Below, piece after piece: positions 32,198 through 41,970 of a stretch of 64,000 bases of DNA. Under the pieces are notes generated by a model. That model saw nothing but the letters and a program-made list of their open reading frames with translations, was not told the DNA's origin and did not search any database. Position 1 is the first letter of the stretch, and the number at the start of each line of letters is the position of its first letter. The position numbers and the translations under genes were made by a program. This DNA comes from Isoetes taiwanensis (Eukaryota > Streptophyta > Lycopodiopsida > Isoetales > Isoetaceae): assembly GCA_021234155.1 (NCBI GenBank), contig JAJEKV010000011.1, positions 21,896,416 through 21,960,415 on the forward strand, read 5' to 3'.

Positions 32198-33049
32198 ACA
32201 CTCGGTTTGGAAACAAACCACTTATAGTTGGAAAACAACCATTGAAGGTCAAGGGCACAAATGGAACTATAATTAAAGACAAGCCACTATGGCTAGACTG
32301 TAAACCATTGTAGCTCAATAATTGATGCAGCAGAACTATAAAGAGATATACCTGATATAAACTTTTAATCCAACCACTATAGCAAACTGTTATTGAAAAC
32401 CTCAACTATAAAAAGCTCAAAGGAAGAGATAAGAAGAGATACCAATCTGAGATTGTTCTAGATAATGTGCTGCATGCCCCTCTCTAATATTTCTTTCTAG
32501 TCTTCTAAATTTTACATCCTTAGTACTTGGAGAAACTCTAGTGTTTGAGGTCCAAAATGTTTGTACAAGTGTAATAATTGAATCTGAGATAGAGTCACAC
32601 CTTTTAGACCTTTTATAATACACCCACTTTCCTCCATTGCAATCAATTTCTTCCCTGTTTTTCTTAGCAGCTGAAATATTTCTTGGATGAACATCAAGTA
32701 ACTTTCCAATTTTTCTGTTACTCAAATTCTCATTTTCTCCACCAACTGCCATAACCAAACAACTCTTTTTGGCAGCCAAACAATCCAAATTTGTAGACTG
32801 TTTCACGGTCTTAATAGACTCCCTGATGTTACTTATCATTTGGTTCTTTGCTTTTAAGTCCCTGAAATCATCTCCCACAATTCCATCCAATGTCTTATGC
32901 TGAATAAAGTAATTTAGAATCCCTCTTTTCATTTGCACACTCATATGCTTAGACTGCTTCAAGAATGATTCCACCAGATTCACACCCACTCTCCTCTGCG
33001 TGGCTATGCTTCTTTCTACTCCTAAACATGCATTACACTGAGAAACCAA

Positions 33050-33640
33050 TGCATCTTCATTTTCTTTTTTTTCTCTGGCGTTGGCGTCTTTTCCTCTCGG
33101 TTTCCTCTTCTCTTGTTCTTTTCTTCCTCCTTCCTGGAATTTTTGCCTTCTGTGCTTCTAGTCCAGACCCTGAATCCGATTCCATTAGTTCAAACCCTGA
33201 TTCCGATTCTATTTCTTCAAGAAAAACACATTCAATTTAAATTATCTGCCAATGCCAAATTTTAGGAAGGATTCACAATTGATCAGGTCATGCAATGTTA
33301 GGAAACATGCAATTGATCAGGTAATGCATTTGGATCGAGCAACCTGATCTTGCCGTGCTCCCATTTTTGCATTTCCCTCCATACACCAGAATTAGTAATT
33401 ACCACGATTCTTGCTTTGTAACCAGCTAATAGACCAAAAATGCTAATTAATGCAATTTGGTAGTTTTTTAGTATTAATGCCTACGTGACTCCATCTAACC
33501 ACTTCTTGACCTATATTTCAAACTCTTCTTGGGGGGACTTGACCTATATTTCAAACTATTCTAGGGGGGACAGGGGGGACAACTACAATGGCCCACTTTA
33601 CCCTGCATCAACCCGCATATGCCAAAATATCGAGAATATA
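33050..33640. other. Gene-less stretch upstream of the transposase-like gene
   Basis: C/T-rich at 33060-33170, then mixed sequence; a near-tandem duplication GGGGGACTTGACCTATATTTCAAACT occupies about 33505-33570 in two copies. I see no gene. Confidence 0.45.
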
Positions 33641-33646
33641 AAAGCA

Positions 33647-33876
33647 CTCGGAGGCTCCAGGGCCACGCCGAAGAAGAAACAACTGCCGACCAATCGAAAA
33701 CCATTTGCAGAATGACCATCGCGAGAAAATATCCGATTAGTGGTGCCTCGGAGGCTACAGTGCCACGCCGAGAGAAAATGAAAAATGAAAAAGAATCAAG
33801 ACTCCGAGACCACAGTGCCATGCCGAAAAATAATGAAATGATAAGCATGTCTCGGAGGCTACAGTGCCACGCCGAG
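33647..33876 (+). repeat. Four copies of a CTCGG...CCGAG hairpin motif
   Basis: Copies at 33647-33673, 33747-33772, 33801-33826 and 33851-33876 follow the pattern CTCGGAGGCTACAGTGCCAC then GCCGAG, in which CTCGG/CCGAG and GGC/GCC can pair. They are separated by A-rich AAATGAAAAATGAAAAA spacers. Diverged relatives occur near 34970 and 35190. Confidence 0.85.
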
Positions 33877-34120
33877 AAAAAATGAAAAATGAAAAATAAG
33901 AACGTATGCACTTTCATTAAACTAGAAAGAAACATGGAGGATAACAGGTGTTACAGAGCGGTCCAGGAAGTATAGACAAGTAGACACATACAGATGACCA
34001 ACGGACTAAGAGGAAATGAAGCAACTTTAACGATAGAACATGAAATGAGAAAACGGGAAACCGGATGAAGATATGGCCAACAAGCTTGGATATGATAAAG
34101 GGAGAGGGGGGCGGGAAACC

Positions 34121-34266
34121 TGTGGAGCTAGAAAAGAACAACAAGGAAGAGAAGCTCAAGAGAACGTCGGTGACTGGAAATGAGGAAGGAGGCAGTATAA
34201 ATAGGAGATGCATGTAGGACGTCCCCATCCAAAGAATGTCGGTTCTATTGCTATCGCAATAGAACC
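34121..34266 (+). repeat. Dispersed module R1, copy 1, with TATA box and terminal hairpin
   Basis: Starts TGTGGAGCTAGAAAAG and contains a TATAAATA motif near 34197. It ends in the perfect inverted repeat GGTTCTATTGC / GCAATAGAACC at 34241-34266. It matches 40203-40337. It looks like part of an LTR or the 3' end of a rolling-circle element. Five bases (CTGGC) later module R2 (34272-34311) begins. Confidence 0.88.
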
Positions 34267-34271
34267 CTGGC

Positions 34272-34311
34272 ATTCCTAGGATGGGTCCTATGATACAACT
34301 AGTTGGCCGAT
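34272..34311 (+). repeat. Dispersed module R2, copy 2
   Basis: Identical over 40 bases to 20738-20777. Confidence 0.95.
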
Positions 34312-34822
34312 AGAAGAGGAATCTACTTCAAAGGAATGGAGCAAACTAAGACGACGAGAAAGTAGAAGGCAAAAAGTGAAACGAAGGGGAAACTGGCCAA
34401 AAATGATGAATAGAATAAATCAGGAAAAGGGGGCAACCCGAAAACTGCAAAGCAAGGATGATAGAATAACGGGGATAACCAAAAATAACGTTGATATTCA
34501 CAAGTGAAGTGGTATTCCATTGAGCTGAATGAAAAAATGAGTACAATGACCCATAGGGGAACAAATTGATGAACCCCAAAATGAGTGAAGAGGGGAACAA
34601 AATGATAAACCACAAATGAGTAAAACAACAAATACAACCCCAGGTTAGACCACCCGATATATAAGATAATTGTGTACAATGAGTCGCGGCCCCACATAAA
34701 ACATTCAGAAAGTCACTATACTATAATGCTCCCGAACTGCAACAACTGCAATAGTCAGGTCGCGCCAACTCCATGTGTTCCTCTTGGCCGCTCGTATAAA
34801 AAGCAACCTTATGAACTTCAGA

Positions 34823-35245
34823 GAGCTCCAAACTGCAAGACCAAATAACATGTGATTGTCAACTGTGTTAGGAGCCATCTACGGGCCAAGAGTCCGCAAG
34901 CTACAAAGTTGGACTAGAAATACAAGGGCACAATATCAAAATGGAAAAGACAATCCATGAGGATCCTCAGAAACCATAGGGCTACGCCGAGATAGGAAAA
35001 TATAAGCTCGACACAGAGGCGTATAAAAATCAGCACCATGCACATCAATGAGCTCCAAACTGCAAGATCTAATCATATGTGACTGTCAACTGTGTTAGGA
35101 GCCATCCTCGGGCCAAGAGTCAGAAAGCTATAAAGTTGGACTAGAAATATAAGAGCACAATATTGAAAATTAAAGAGATGATCCATGAAGATCCTCGGAA
35201 GCCACGGGGCTATGCCGAGATAAGAAAATATAGGCTCGACCCAGG
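34823..35245 (+). repeat. Tandem duplication, about 227 bp unit x2
   Basis: Both units start GAGCTCCAAACTGCAAGA and contain GACTGTCAACTGTGTTAGGA-like, CGGGCCAAGAGTC and AAAGTTGGACTAGAAATA sequence. Both finish with a diverged CTCGG...GCCGAGATA hairpin and AAAATATARGCTCGAC. Confidence 0.92.
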
Positions 35246-35559
35246 AGGGCTTCCCCTTGATGCCCTCCAGAAACACCACATGCTATGCTGGAAATAATGC
35301 AGACGCCCATCGGCCAACATTGAATGAAAAGTAAAACCCATATAGCAGAGTAAGAGGTGGGAGGGGGAGAACTCCGTACAACAACAAGATTCAGCTCAGA
35401 GGAAACGCCGATAAGGAATGCAGGAAGACACAAGGCTTTTATGGGAGAAAGGGCCAAAGAAAGCTTGCGCTATAGCAGGCTTGTGCCAAAGAAAGCTTGG
35501 GTCTAAAAGAGAGCTGGCGCTAAAACTGGCATCCCTATCCCTAGAATGATGGTTCTCTT

Positions 35560-38500
35560 CTATATAAGAAGAGAACCATAGCAATGCAGAGGGCAAAGAA
35601 CATGATATATGGACACCAACATAGAAAAGAGAATTAAGGTGAATCAAGAGAAGACATGGTAAAAATAGACATGAAAGCTATGCATTCTAGAAAGACTAGC
35701 GTAATACACACACATGATGGACTGAGGGAACTAATGGAGTCACTGGAATAGAAGAAGCAAGACAAAAGTGGAGGAAAAACAAGGCAATAAGCAAAGGCAA
35801 GAAGGGCATGATGCAAAGGAGTTAAGGGGATCAAAGCAGAGCACAAGGAAACAATAGAAAGAAGAAACGAGGCAAATAAAAGCAACGGCAGAAAGTGCAC
35901 TACCCAAAGGAGTTAACGGGGTCAAACTAGAATAGACCAATAAACTAAAAAGGAATTAAAAGAGCTACAAGAACTCAAGAAAAAACTGACAAGGAAAACA
36001 CATAAATACGTAAAGCATGTAGACTAAACGATACAGAATAATACTTTTAGGGATATATGCATCAAAGGATCCAAAAAACTCAAAAACCTAAACATATCAT
36101 CGCAGAAAGGACGAAAAATACGTCAAGGCAAATAAAACAAGCAAGAACCAATGAGAACCCAAAAAAGGAACCATATCTTAAAAAATATACTAGAGTAACA
36201 AGGAGAAGGTGGGTGAACTAAAACAAAGGGACTGACGGAGTATGTGAATAAAGTACAAGAAGGTAATGAAAAAATGATCAATAAGGGCAAAGAGGATGAA
36301 CTGGACTAACGAACGGAGCAAACAAAGACGAGGGGGGCAATAGGGCGGAAGCAACTGATGGAAGAATGGGCGAAAAAAGATGCTTAGAATGAAAGAGACA
36401 AATGGGACAAAAAAGAAAATATGGCTAAACAAGGTTAGTGGGAAAACTTGGATAGCCAAGGTAACGGGAAAAAACATTATATATTGTCACCAGCGGGGCA
36501 AAACAATATTAAGGCGACTCAAGAGATGAGCTGAGCAAACACAAGATATGGGACAAATAAGGGACAAATCAATTTAAAATCGACTTAAGAAGTCAATGAT
36601 TAAACGAAGGAGCGAGGATAAAAAGAATTTATGAAAAGATGGATAAATATAAAAAATGACCCAAAAATGAATCAAAAGAACTAAGCAAAATCTGACAAGG
36701 AACACAATAGCATACATGTAGCAGAAGAATAAATAAAGAACAAACGAAAAAGAACGAAATGAGAATGAAGACGAAATGACAAACAAAACACAATTGGAAA
36801 GAACATGGAATCATGAAAAGGAACAGAAGATACATGGAACATAGAGAAAATAACACGCAAAATGAACAAAGGGTATATACAGAGCGGAAACATGAAATAA
36901 ACTGCAAAAGAAATGGAATAAACAAAGCATCTAAAAGCAAACAGGTCGCTTACATCTAAAAAATAACATAATGGAAAGATAATGATCAAAGACAAAAGAG
37001 AATTGTGGAAAAGAAACAACTAGAGGTAAAGGCACAAAGGATACCCATGTGTAACCGATCAAGAATCCAAACACACATAGCCCCTGATGAAGATTATGGA
37101 ACACAGAAATCTAGCAACCACGCCTAGAAGGAATCACCTTCGTCACTAAGCATATCTCATATAAATGAATGTATCTAAGGTACTAAAGCCGTCAAGTCAA
37201 TGTAGACCAAAAACCTAGGAGTTACTTCCCTGCAACACCTGCACCATATAAAACGAACGATGGCAAAATCTAGACAACTTGTCTAAACGTCTATAATCAA
37301 AAGTTGTTTGAGAAAAAATGATAATAAGATCCCAACCATATAAATGTCATATTCATGTTATGCGAGTACAATAAATGCCAATACAAACTTAGAAAGTGAC
37401 ATTAAGCAACGGACAACGGAACTTCTCATGCCGATTTAAACTAAACAATAAAAACGAAACTTTGTAAGCATAAAAAGAATAAAAAGTTCGTGGAAACCGC
37501 CCACACATCAACAACCACAACCAGCAAATCCTCCAAAAAAGACAACAAAGCGCAATGGGGTATGCTAGACTAGCGAGTAAATGGAAGACGCCAACGGTAG
37601 AAGCAAAGTGGAGAATAAATGTAAATGCCACGTTAGTAATGCGAGCAAGCCCTTAGAATGAGCAAATCCGAACTTCAACCCTGGCATGCTATCAAATGGA
37701 ATAAACTCAAACATCATGAAATGGGCAATCACCTCTATAGGATGGAAAAAAGACACTCTAGCAAGAACAGTGGAAGAAACTAACAAGGAGAAGAATAGCA
37801 TAGTAAAGATGGAACATGCCGCAGAGAACGAAAAGATACAAATATTATGAAAGTGGTCAACTAGACAACCAACCATGTTGGTACTATATGCCAAATGGGT
37901 GTTCGCATCAAAAAATGAAATTACAATGCAAAATATACCTATATAAAGAGCTAACTTAGCAAAGAAAAACATGTCTAAATGATGTCTAAATGAAATCAAA
38001 TCAGATGTGTGTTCCAATGACTGAAGATATAAGGTGCAAGGGACGCCAATATAGAGAATGAGAATAGAATTTAGGGAATAGCTATATAATGAACTAGGCA
38101 TCAATTAAAGGTACTAAATGACCAAACGGGGTGCTCTCACCAAAAAATGAAGCTCCTCCTGCAAAAATGCTCATATGCAAAGAGCGAATTTACTTGGATC
38201 CAGACAAAGTTGAATTGCATCGTCAACTAATAGATGTAAGATGATGATAAAAATTCTCAGTTGCTTCCATGCAGATAAAAACTTGGACCACAGCGAATGA
38301 AAAGAAATGCAATTAGATGGCAAGGTTAGAAGGTGTAAAGTGCCTTATGAAAGAAAAAACTTAGATGTCAAAATCTTAACTCAAAAAAACGCTAGAGCAA
38401 AAAACAAAAAAAGAAAACCAAGTATATCAAAAACTGTGCAATGACCCATAACATGACTATGAAAGAAAAAACCTAGATATCATAAGCTTATTTCAAACAA

Positions 38501-39430
38501 ATGCTGGAGCAAAAATTGAAAACTAAATATATGAGAAACCAAAAATTTGTGCAATGACCCATAACGTGACTAGCAATGTTACAATTCATGACCAAAGACA
38601 AAAGCGAGTCCAAACAACTGAACCCGAGAAAATTTTGTGTGACAAGCCATTAGGCCATTTTGCAACTCTTAATAAAATAGAAAAAACCCCAAAAATGTAT
38701 ACCCAAAATCCAAGATCCTTAATTAAACAATAAAAAACTTACAGTCCTATTGATCAAACCTTAGAAGTGTCTTCCGGCTGCACACTTAAAATTGTACTCC
38801 CATTGCAAACTCAGCATCATGAACCATGGATCATACATCCTGGAAAAACTTAGATCGTCTATCTCGAGAACCTTGGATCGTCTAAGCATTAGAGCACCCA
38901 CTTTGAAAGGGACATGTGAAGCCTCTCCATGGAAGGGATTGCGCCAATGCAAACTCGAACCCTCCAACCATATGTCTCCAAAGGGAACAACTCTACTGTA
39001 CACCCAACCGCTAGAAAACACTGGTGCCCGATGACCAACAAAGAACGACACCCCTGCAATCTAAAAAGTTGTATGGGCATAGCAACCTAAAACAACAGAA
39101 TTGCCATGAAACAAAAAATCGACTTAGAGAGCCCTGTATTCTGGAATTGTAGTATTAAAAAACTATAAACACCACATGACAGCGGACCCAATGACTTGTA
39201 AATAAGATGAGGAGACAATGGACAATATAAACAACTGATATAAAAGGTCTAGAGCAAAGAGCCCCATAAGTTTTGACACATGCAAATAAGGTGACACGGG
39301 AATGAAGAATAAAGGAAAGTGAAATTGATCTAGGAGGTTGAGAATAGAGAGCCACATGAGTCTACAAGGGTCTTCCTAAGAGAAGAAACAAGAATGCCAC
39401 CTAATGCAAATCTAAAAAGAGCAAAAGCAT
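35560..39430. other. Long purine-biased, gene-less repeat region
   Basis: The plus strand is strikingly A/G-rich with few pyrimidine runs. The minus strand therefore carries open frames made almost only of Phe, Leu, Ser, Ile, Cys and Val, which I take to be composition artefacts. A perfect hairpin ATGGTTCTCTTC/GAAGAGAACCAT (35551-35581) opens the region. A tandem duplication of about 115 bp lies at 38345-38575 (GTGCAATGACCCATAAC in both units). It could be the non-coding interior of a large LTR-derived element (LARD-like), which is inference. Confidence 0.55.
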
Positions 39431-40200
39431 AGAGCTAAATGACCTAGATCTAATTAAAACAAACGTTGTGTTTTACCTAAAAAAATACGAAGGTGTAACA
39501 GGAGCTTGGTATCCCCAAGCCATGGGAGGACAAGGGGAACCGACTCCGGGTATCCCCAAAAAATACGTGGTGATGACAGAGGCGGCAGCCTATTGCGGTG
39601 GTAGGCCGATTGTGACAGTCGATTGCGGTGGCCGCCCTCCATCCAAAGAACAGGTAGGGAAGAACAGGCCAGGAAAATTCACAGTTCTGACTTGAAAAAA
39701 GGAGAAGCCACAAGCAACAGAGTACCACCAAATCGACATGGTTCTGGCTATGGAGGCATGATGCAAGCCATGAAAACCACGAAATCGAAAAAATAGAGAG
39801 GGAATGACAGAGAATCAACTTCTTAGGAAACAAGAACAATCTGGATTGATCATAAAAAAAGGGGGCCTGGATGATCGCCTGGGCTCGCGGGATCCAGGGA
39901 GTGCGAGCCGACTTGCAGAGGTGAATCCGCCAGAAGGCAGATCACCAGAAGCAGTTGATGCTTGCTCTACAGAAGCAAAGTTTAAGGACATCCACCCAGA
40001 TCAACTCGGACATTATGCAGACAAACTGGCCCAACAAATCGATGTCCAAAGCGAGACAACCCAGCAGTTCTTCACGAAACCGTAAAACCCAAGCATTCAA
40101 GAGAACGGATCCAAGCCAGCACAATCAAATCGCTTGTTGTCCTCGTAGGAAAAAGCCTTGAAGATAGCAAACTTTGTGAGTCATTGTTGAGGGTAGGAAA
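39430..40200. other. Non-coding stretch with GC-richer patches
   Basis: Contains small repeats (GCCTATTGCGGTGGTAGGCC, then GTCGATTGCGGTGGCCGCC). No protein is recognised. Confidence 0.4.
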
Positions 40201-40202
40201 TT

Positions 40203-40337
40203 TGTGGAGCTAGAAAAGAACAACAAGGAAGAGAACCTCAAGAAACGCCGATGACTGGAAATGAGGAAGGGGAGATGCAGGTAGGACGTCCCCATTCATC
40301 CAAGGAATGTCGGTTCTATTGCTATTGCAATAGAACC
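40203..40337 (+). repeat. Dispersed module R1, copy 2
   Basis: Matches 34121-34266 but lacks about 13 bases around the TATAAATA motif. It ends in the same perfect hairpin (40312-40337; the loop base differs, TATT versus TATC). It is followed by GTGGC and module R3 (40343-40437). Confidence 0.88.
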
Positions 40338-40342
40338 GTGGC

Positions 40343-40437
40343 AGTGTCTGTGCTTGGCATGTTGCTGATACGATTTACGTAGTCCCTGCGGAATTCACAA
40401 TGATAAAGGAAATTATCTGCGATGCACCTTATTGCTT
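40343..40437 (+). repeat. Dispersed module R3, copy 2
   Basis: Matches 20258-20350, beginning AGTGTCTGTG. Confidence 0.88.
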
Positions 40438-40476
40438 GAAGGCCTAAGACAGGATTGTTTTAACAAGATAACTTAT

Positions 40477-40488
40477 GCTCTGATACCA
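40477..40488 (-). promoter_or_regulatory. tRNA-iMet primer-binding site
   Basis: GCTCTGATACCA on the plus strand is TGGTATCAGAGC on the minus strand, the consensus plant retrotransposon primer-binding site, two bases from the LTR edge. Confidence 0.85.
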
Positions 40489-40490
40489 AT

Positions 40491-41083
40491 TGATACGAAC
40501 CGTCTTTTCTACCTGCAAAACTAGCAGTCACAATTAATCCAAACAACTTTAAAACCCCCGAACAGAATCTTCTGGCATAAATTCACCATCCAACCAGGCT
40601 CAAATTTGCTAACACTGCAATGGATCTCTGTGGCTTGTCCCAAAACTGAGAATTCTATTGTTCAACTGAATAACTTCTCTGGGATCAACTGTGGATCATA
40701 AAGACTTGGGTTACAAAACTGTTATGTCGCTACCGCAGTATTTTATGATCCCTCGTCACCTTCTCAGACATTACTCTCTCGTCCGGACGAACTACAGAAT
40801 GTGCCACACTGATTCAGAAACTAGACTCCGAGTCGGTTCCAACGAAGTAAAGATTGCCTTCTCAGGTCTGGTTGCCGAGATATGTCCAATTGAAGTTTAG
40901 CTTCTATGTATAGATCTTTCCATGTCTTTAGCCTTTTTTAGCAGGCATGGCCTTTTATATTAAAATAGCTTCTTCCTTTAACTCTGCCACACATCTAGAT
41001 TTCAAAATGATAACTAACACCGTTGCCTCTGTGTTCATCTCTGCAAATCCTCTGAGGTGCTCCCCCGAGCTTGTGCCATAACA
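40491..41083 (-). repeat. LTR of an LTR retrotransposon (minus strand), with primer-binding site
   Basis: On the minus strand it begins TGTTATGGCACAAGC and ends GTATCA (TG...CA). Two bases later comes TGGTATCAGAGC (40477-40488), the classic plant primer-binding site complementary to initiator Met-tRNA. A TATAAAAGG box lies at 40951-40959 on the minus strand. This identifies it as a 5' LTR. No gag-pol follows and no partner LTR is seen, so only the LTR and leader survive. Confidence 0.85.
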
Positions 41084-41630
41084 ATTCCTTCATGTCTTAA
41101 GACTGATCGTCCTCGATCATCTGCCTTGCGGGTCTTAACAATAGCCGCCATAACCAAGAAAATTCCTGCAAAAAATGCAAGGAAAATTAAAAACAAAGAC
41201 ATACAACAATAAATGCAAGAAGGAAAGACATCTTAGAACAGATCTTATGCAAGAAGACGCCAAAGACTCTCAAAACTTGCCAAAATGTTGCACTGTCCTG
41301 AAATGTTACCCCAAAAAGCTCGCAAAAAAATCGAAAAAAGATGTCAAAAACCATAAAATCCTTCACTGGCGCCATTAATCCGAGGCAAAAACCTGAAAAA
41401 ACAAGGATGCATAAACATTCTCGCATACGTAAAAAATGTTATCTATCTATCTATCTATTATTCAATTCAAAACTCATCTTCCTTATGCTTTCTTAAGTAG
41501 TCACAAGCTAATTGAATATATAAAACTCTTATTATGCATCAAGAACAACACTAAGCAATCTAAGCATCCCCGATGTAAGCTCAAAACCACCCACCTTTCT
41601 TGTGTCCTTCTGCAATTAGAGCTCCAGAAA
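41084..41630. other. Gene-less stretch with (CTAT)n microsatellite
   Basis: A/T-rich; (ATCT)5 microsatellite at 41439-41458. No coding sequence. Confidence 0.5.
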
Positions 41631-41664
41631 TCCTTTCACAGCAAACTCCTCCCCATAAATTGTT

Positions 41665-41970
41665 CTCGTAACCCAATTCCTCTACAGTATAGCATTTTTA
41701 GACCTCCTTTATACACCCTGTACATGTTATTCTCATAACTCCAATTCCTTTACAGTTTAGCATTTATAGAATAACCCCAATTCCTCTACAATTTAGCATT
41801 TATAGAATAACCCCAATTTCTCTACACTTTAGCATTTATTCCTATGACTCCATTTTTTTACAATTTAGCATTTATAAAATAACCCTAATTCTTCTCTTAA
41901 CCCCAATTCCCCTATAATTTAGCATTTATAGAATAACCCCAATTCCTCTACACTTTAGCATTTATAGACC
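41665..41970 (+). repeat. Minisatellite, about 36 bp unit, about eight copies
   Basis: Units read approximately ATAACCCCAATTCCTCTACA then ATTTAGCATTTATAGA, with variation in the ACAATTT/ACACTTT/ACAGTTT position and some truncated units. Confidence 0.93.

Larger units (their letters stand above)
30883..32444. mobile_element. 1.56 kb insertion within the transposase-like gene, 5 bp direct repeat
   Basis: The coding frame stops at one side and resumes at the other. ATCTG is present at both edges (30878-30882 and 32445-32449). Removing the insert and one repeat joins the codons to read EQSQMQLYERF in frame. A GT-AG splice at these edges would shift the frame, so insertion fits better than an intron. 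The outer parts carry AACCACTATAG/CTATAGTGG-like motifs reminiscent of subterminal repeats. The composite repeat B lies inside. I see no clear terminal inverted repeats. Confidence 0.6.
29025..33049 (-). pseudogene. Transposase-like gene, DFAENY/SDGAASQFK family, disrupted
   Basis: Reading on the minus strand: the N-terminal part (33049-32450) includes NRKIGKLLDVHPRNISAAKK, which looks like a helix-turn-helix. The frame continues beyond an insertion as MQLYERFKEEYPEAKVG, then a Cys-rich block (CECTCSVCEPHHTC), then VVSVVDFAENYTF, HWVWSDGAASQFK and SNHGKGKHDG, the conserved blocks of a poorly named family in which the two Asp residues resemble a DDE-type active site. It ends with VKVGDNFAVVAPKDNEEG and a C-terminus at 29025. 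Damage: in-frame TGA stops at 30766-30768 and 29442-29444, a frameshift near the A/T run at 29758-29770, and the 1.56 kb insertion. The family assignment rests on motif memory, and transposase function is inference. Confidence 0.7.

Noticed and set aside
30883-32444. The interruption in the transposase-like gene as an ordinary intron
   Set aside because: The nearest GT and AG give a frame mismatch. The ATCTG repeats and frame restoration on precise removal fit an insertion better.
34241-34290. R1 as a certain Helitron 3' end
   Set aside because: The hairpin followed by CTAG is suggestive in one copy, but the other copy lacks CTRR at that place and the base after CTAG is G, not T. Kept only as a hypothesis.
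35396-38104. Long minus-strand open frames rich in Phe, Leu, Ser and Cys that look like membrane proteins
   Set aside because: They overlap in several frames and follow the purine bias of the plus strand. Hydrophobicity is a composition effect, and there are no family motifs, splice pattern or start context.
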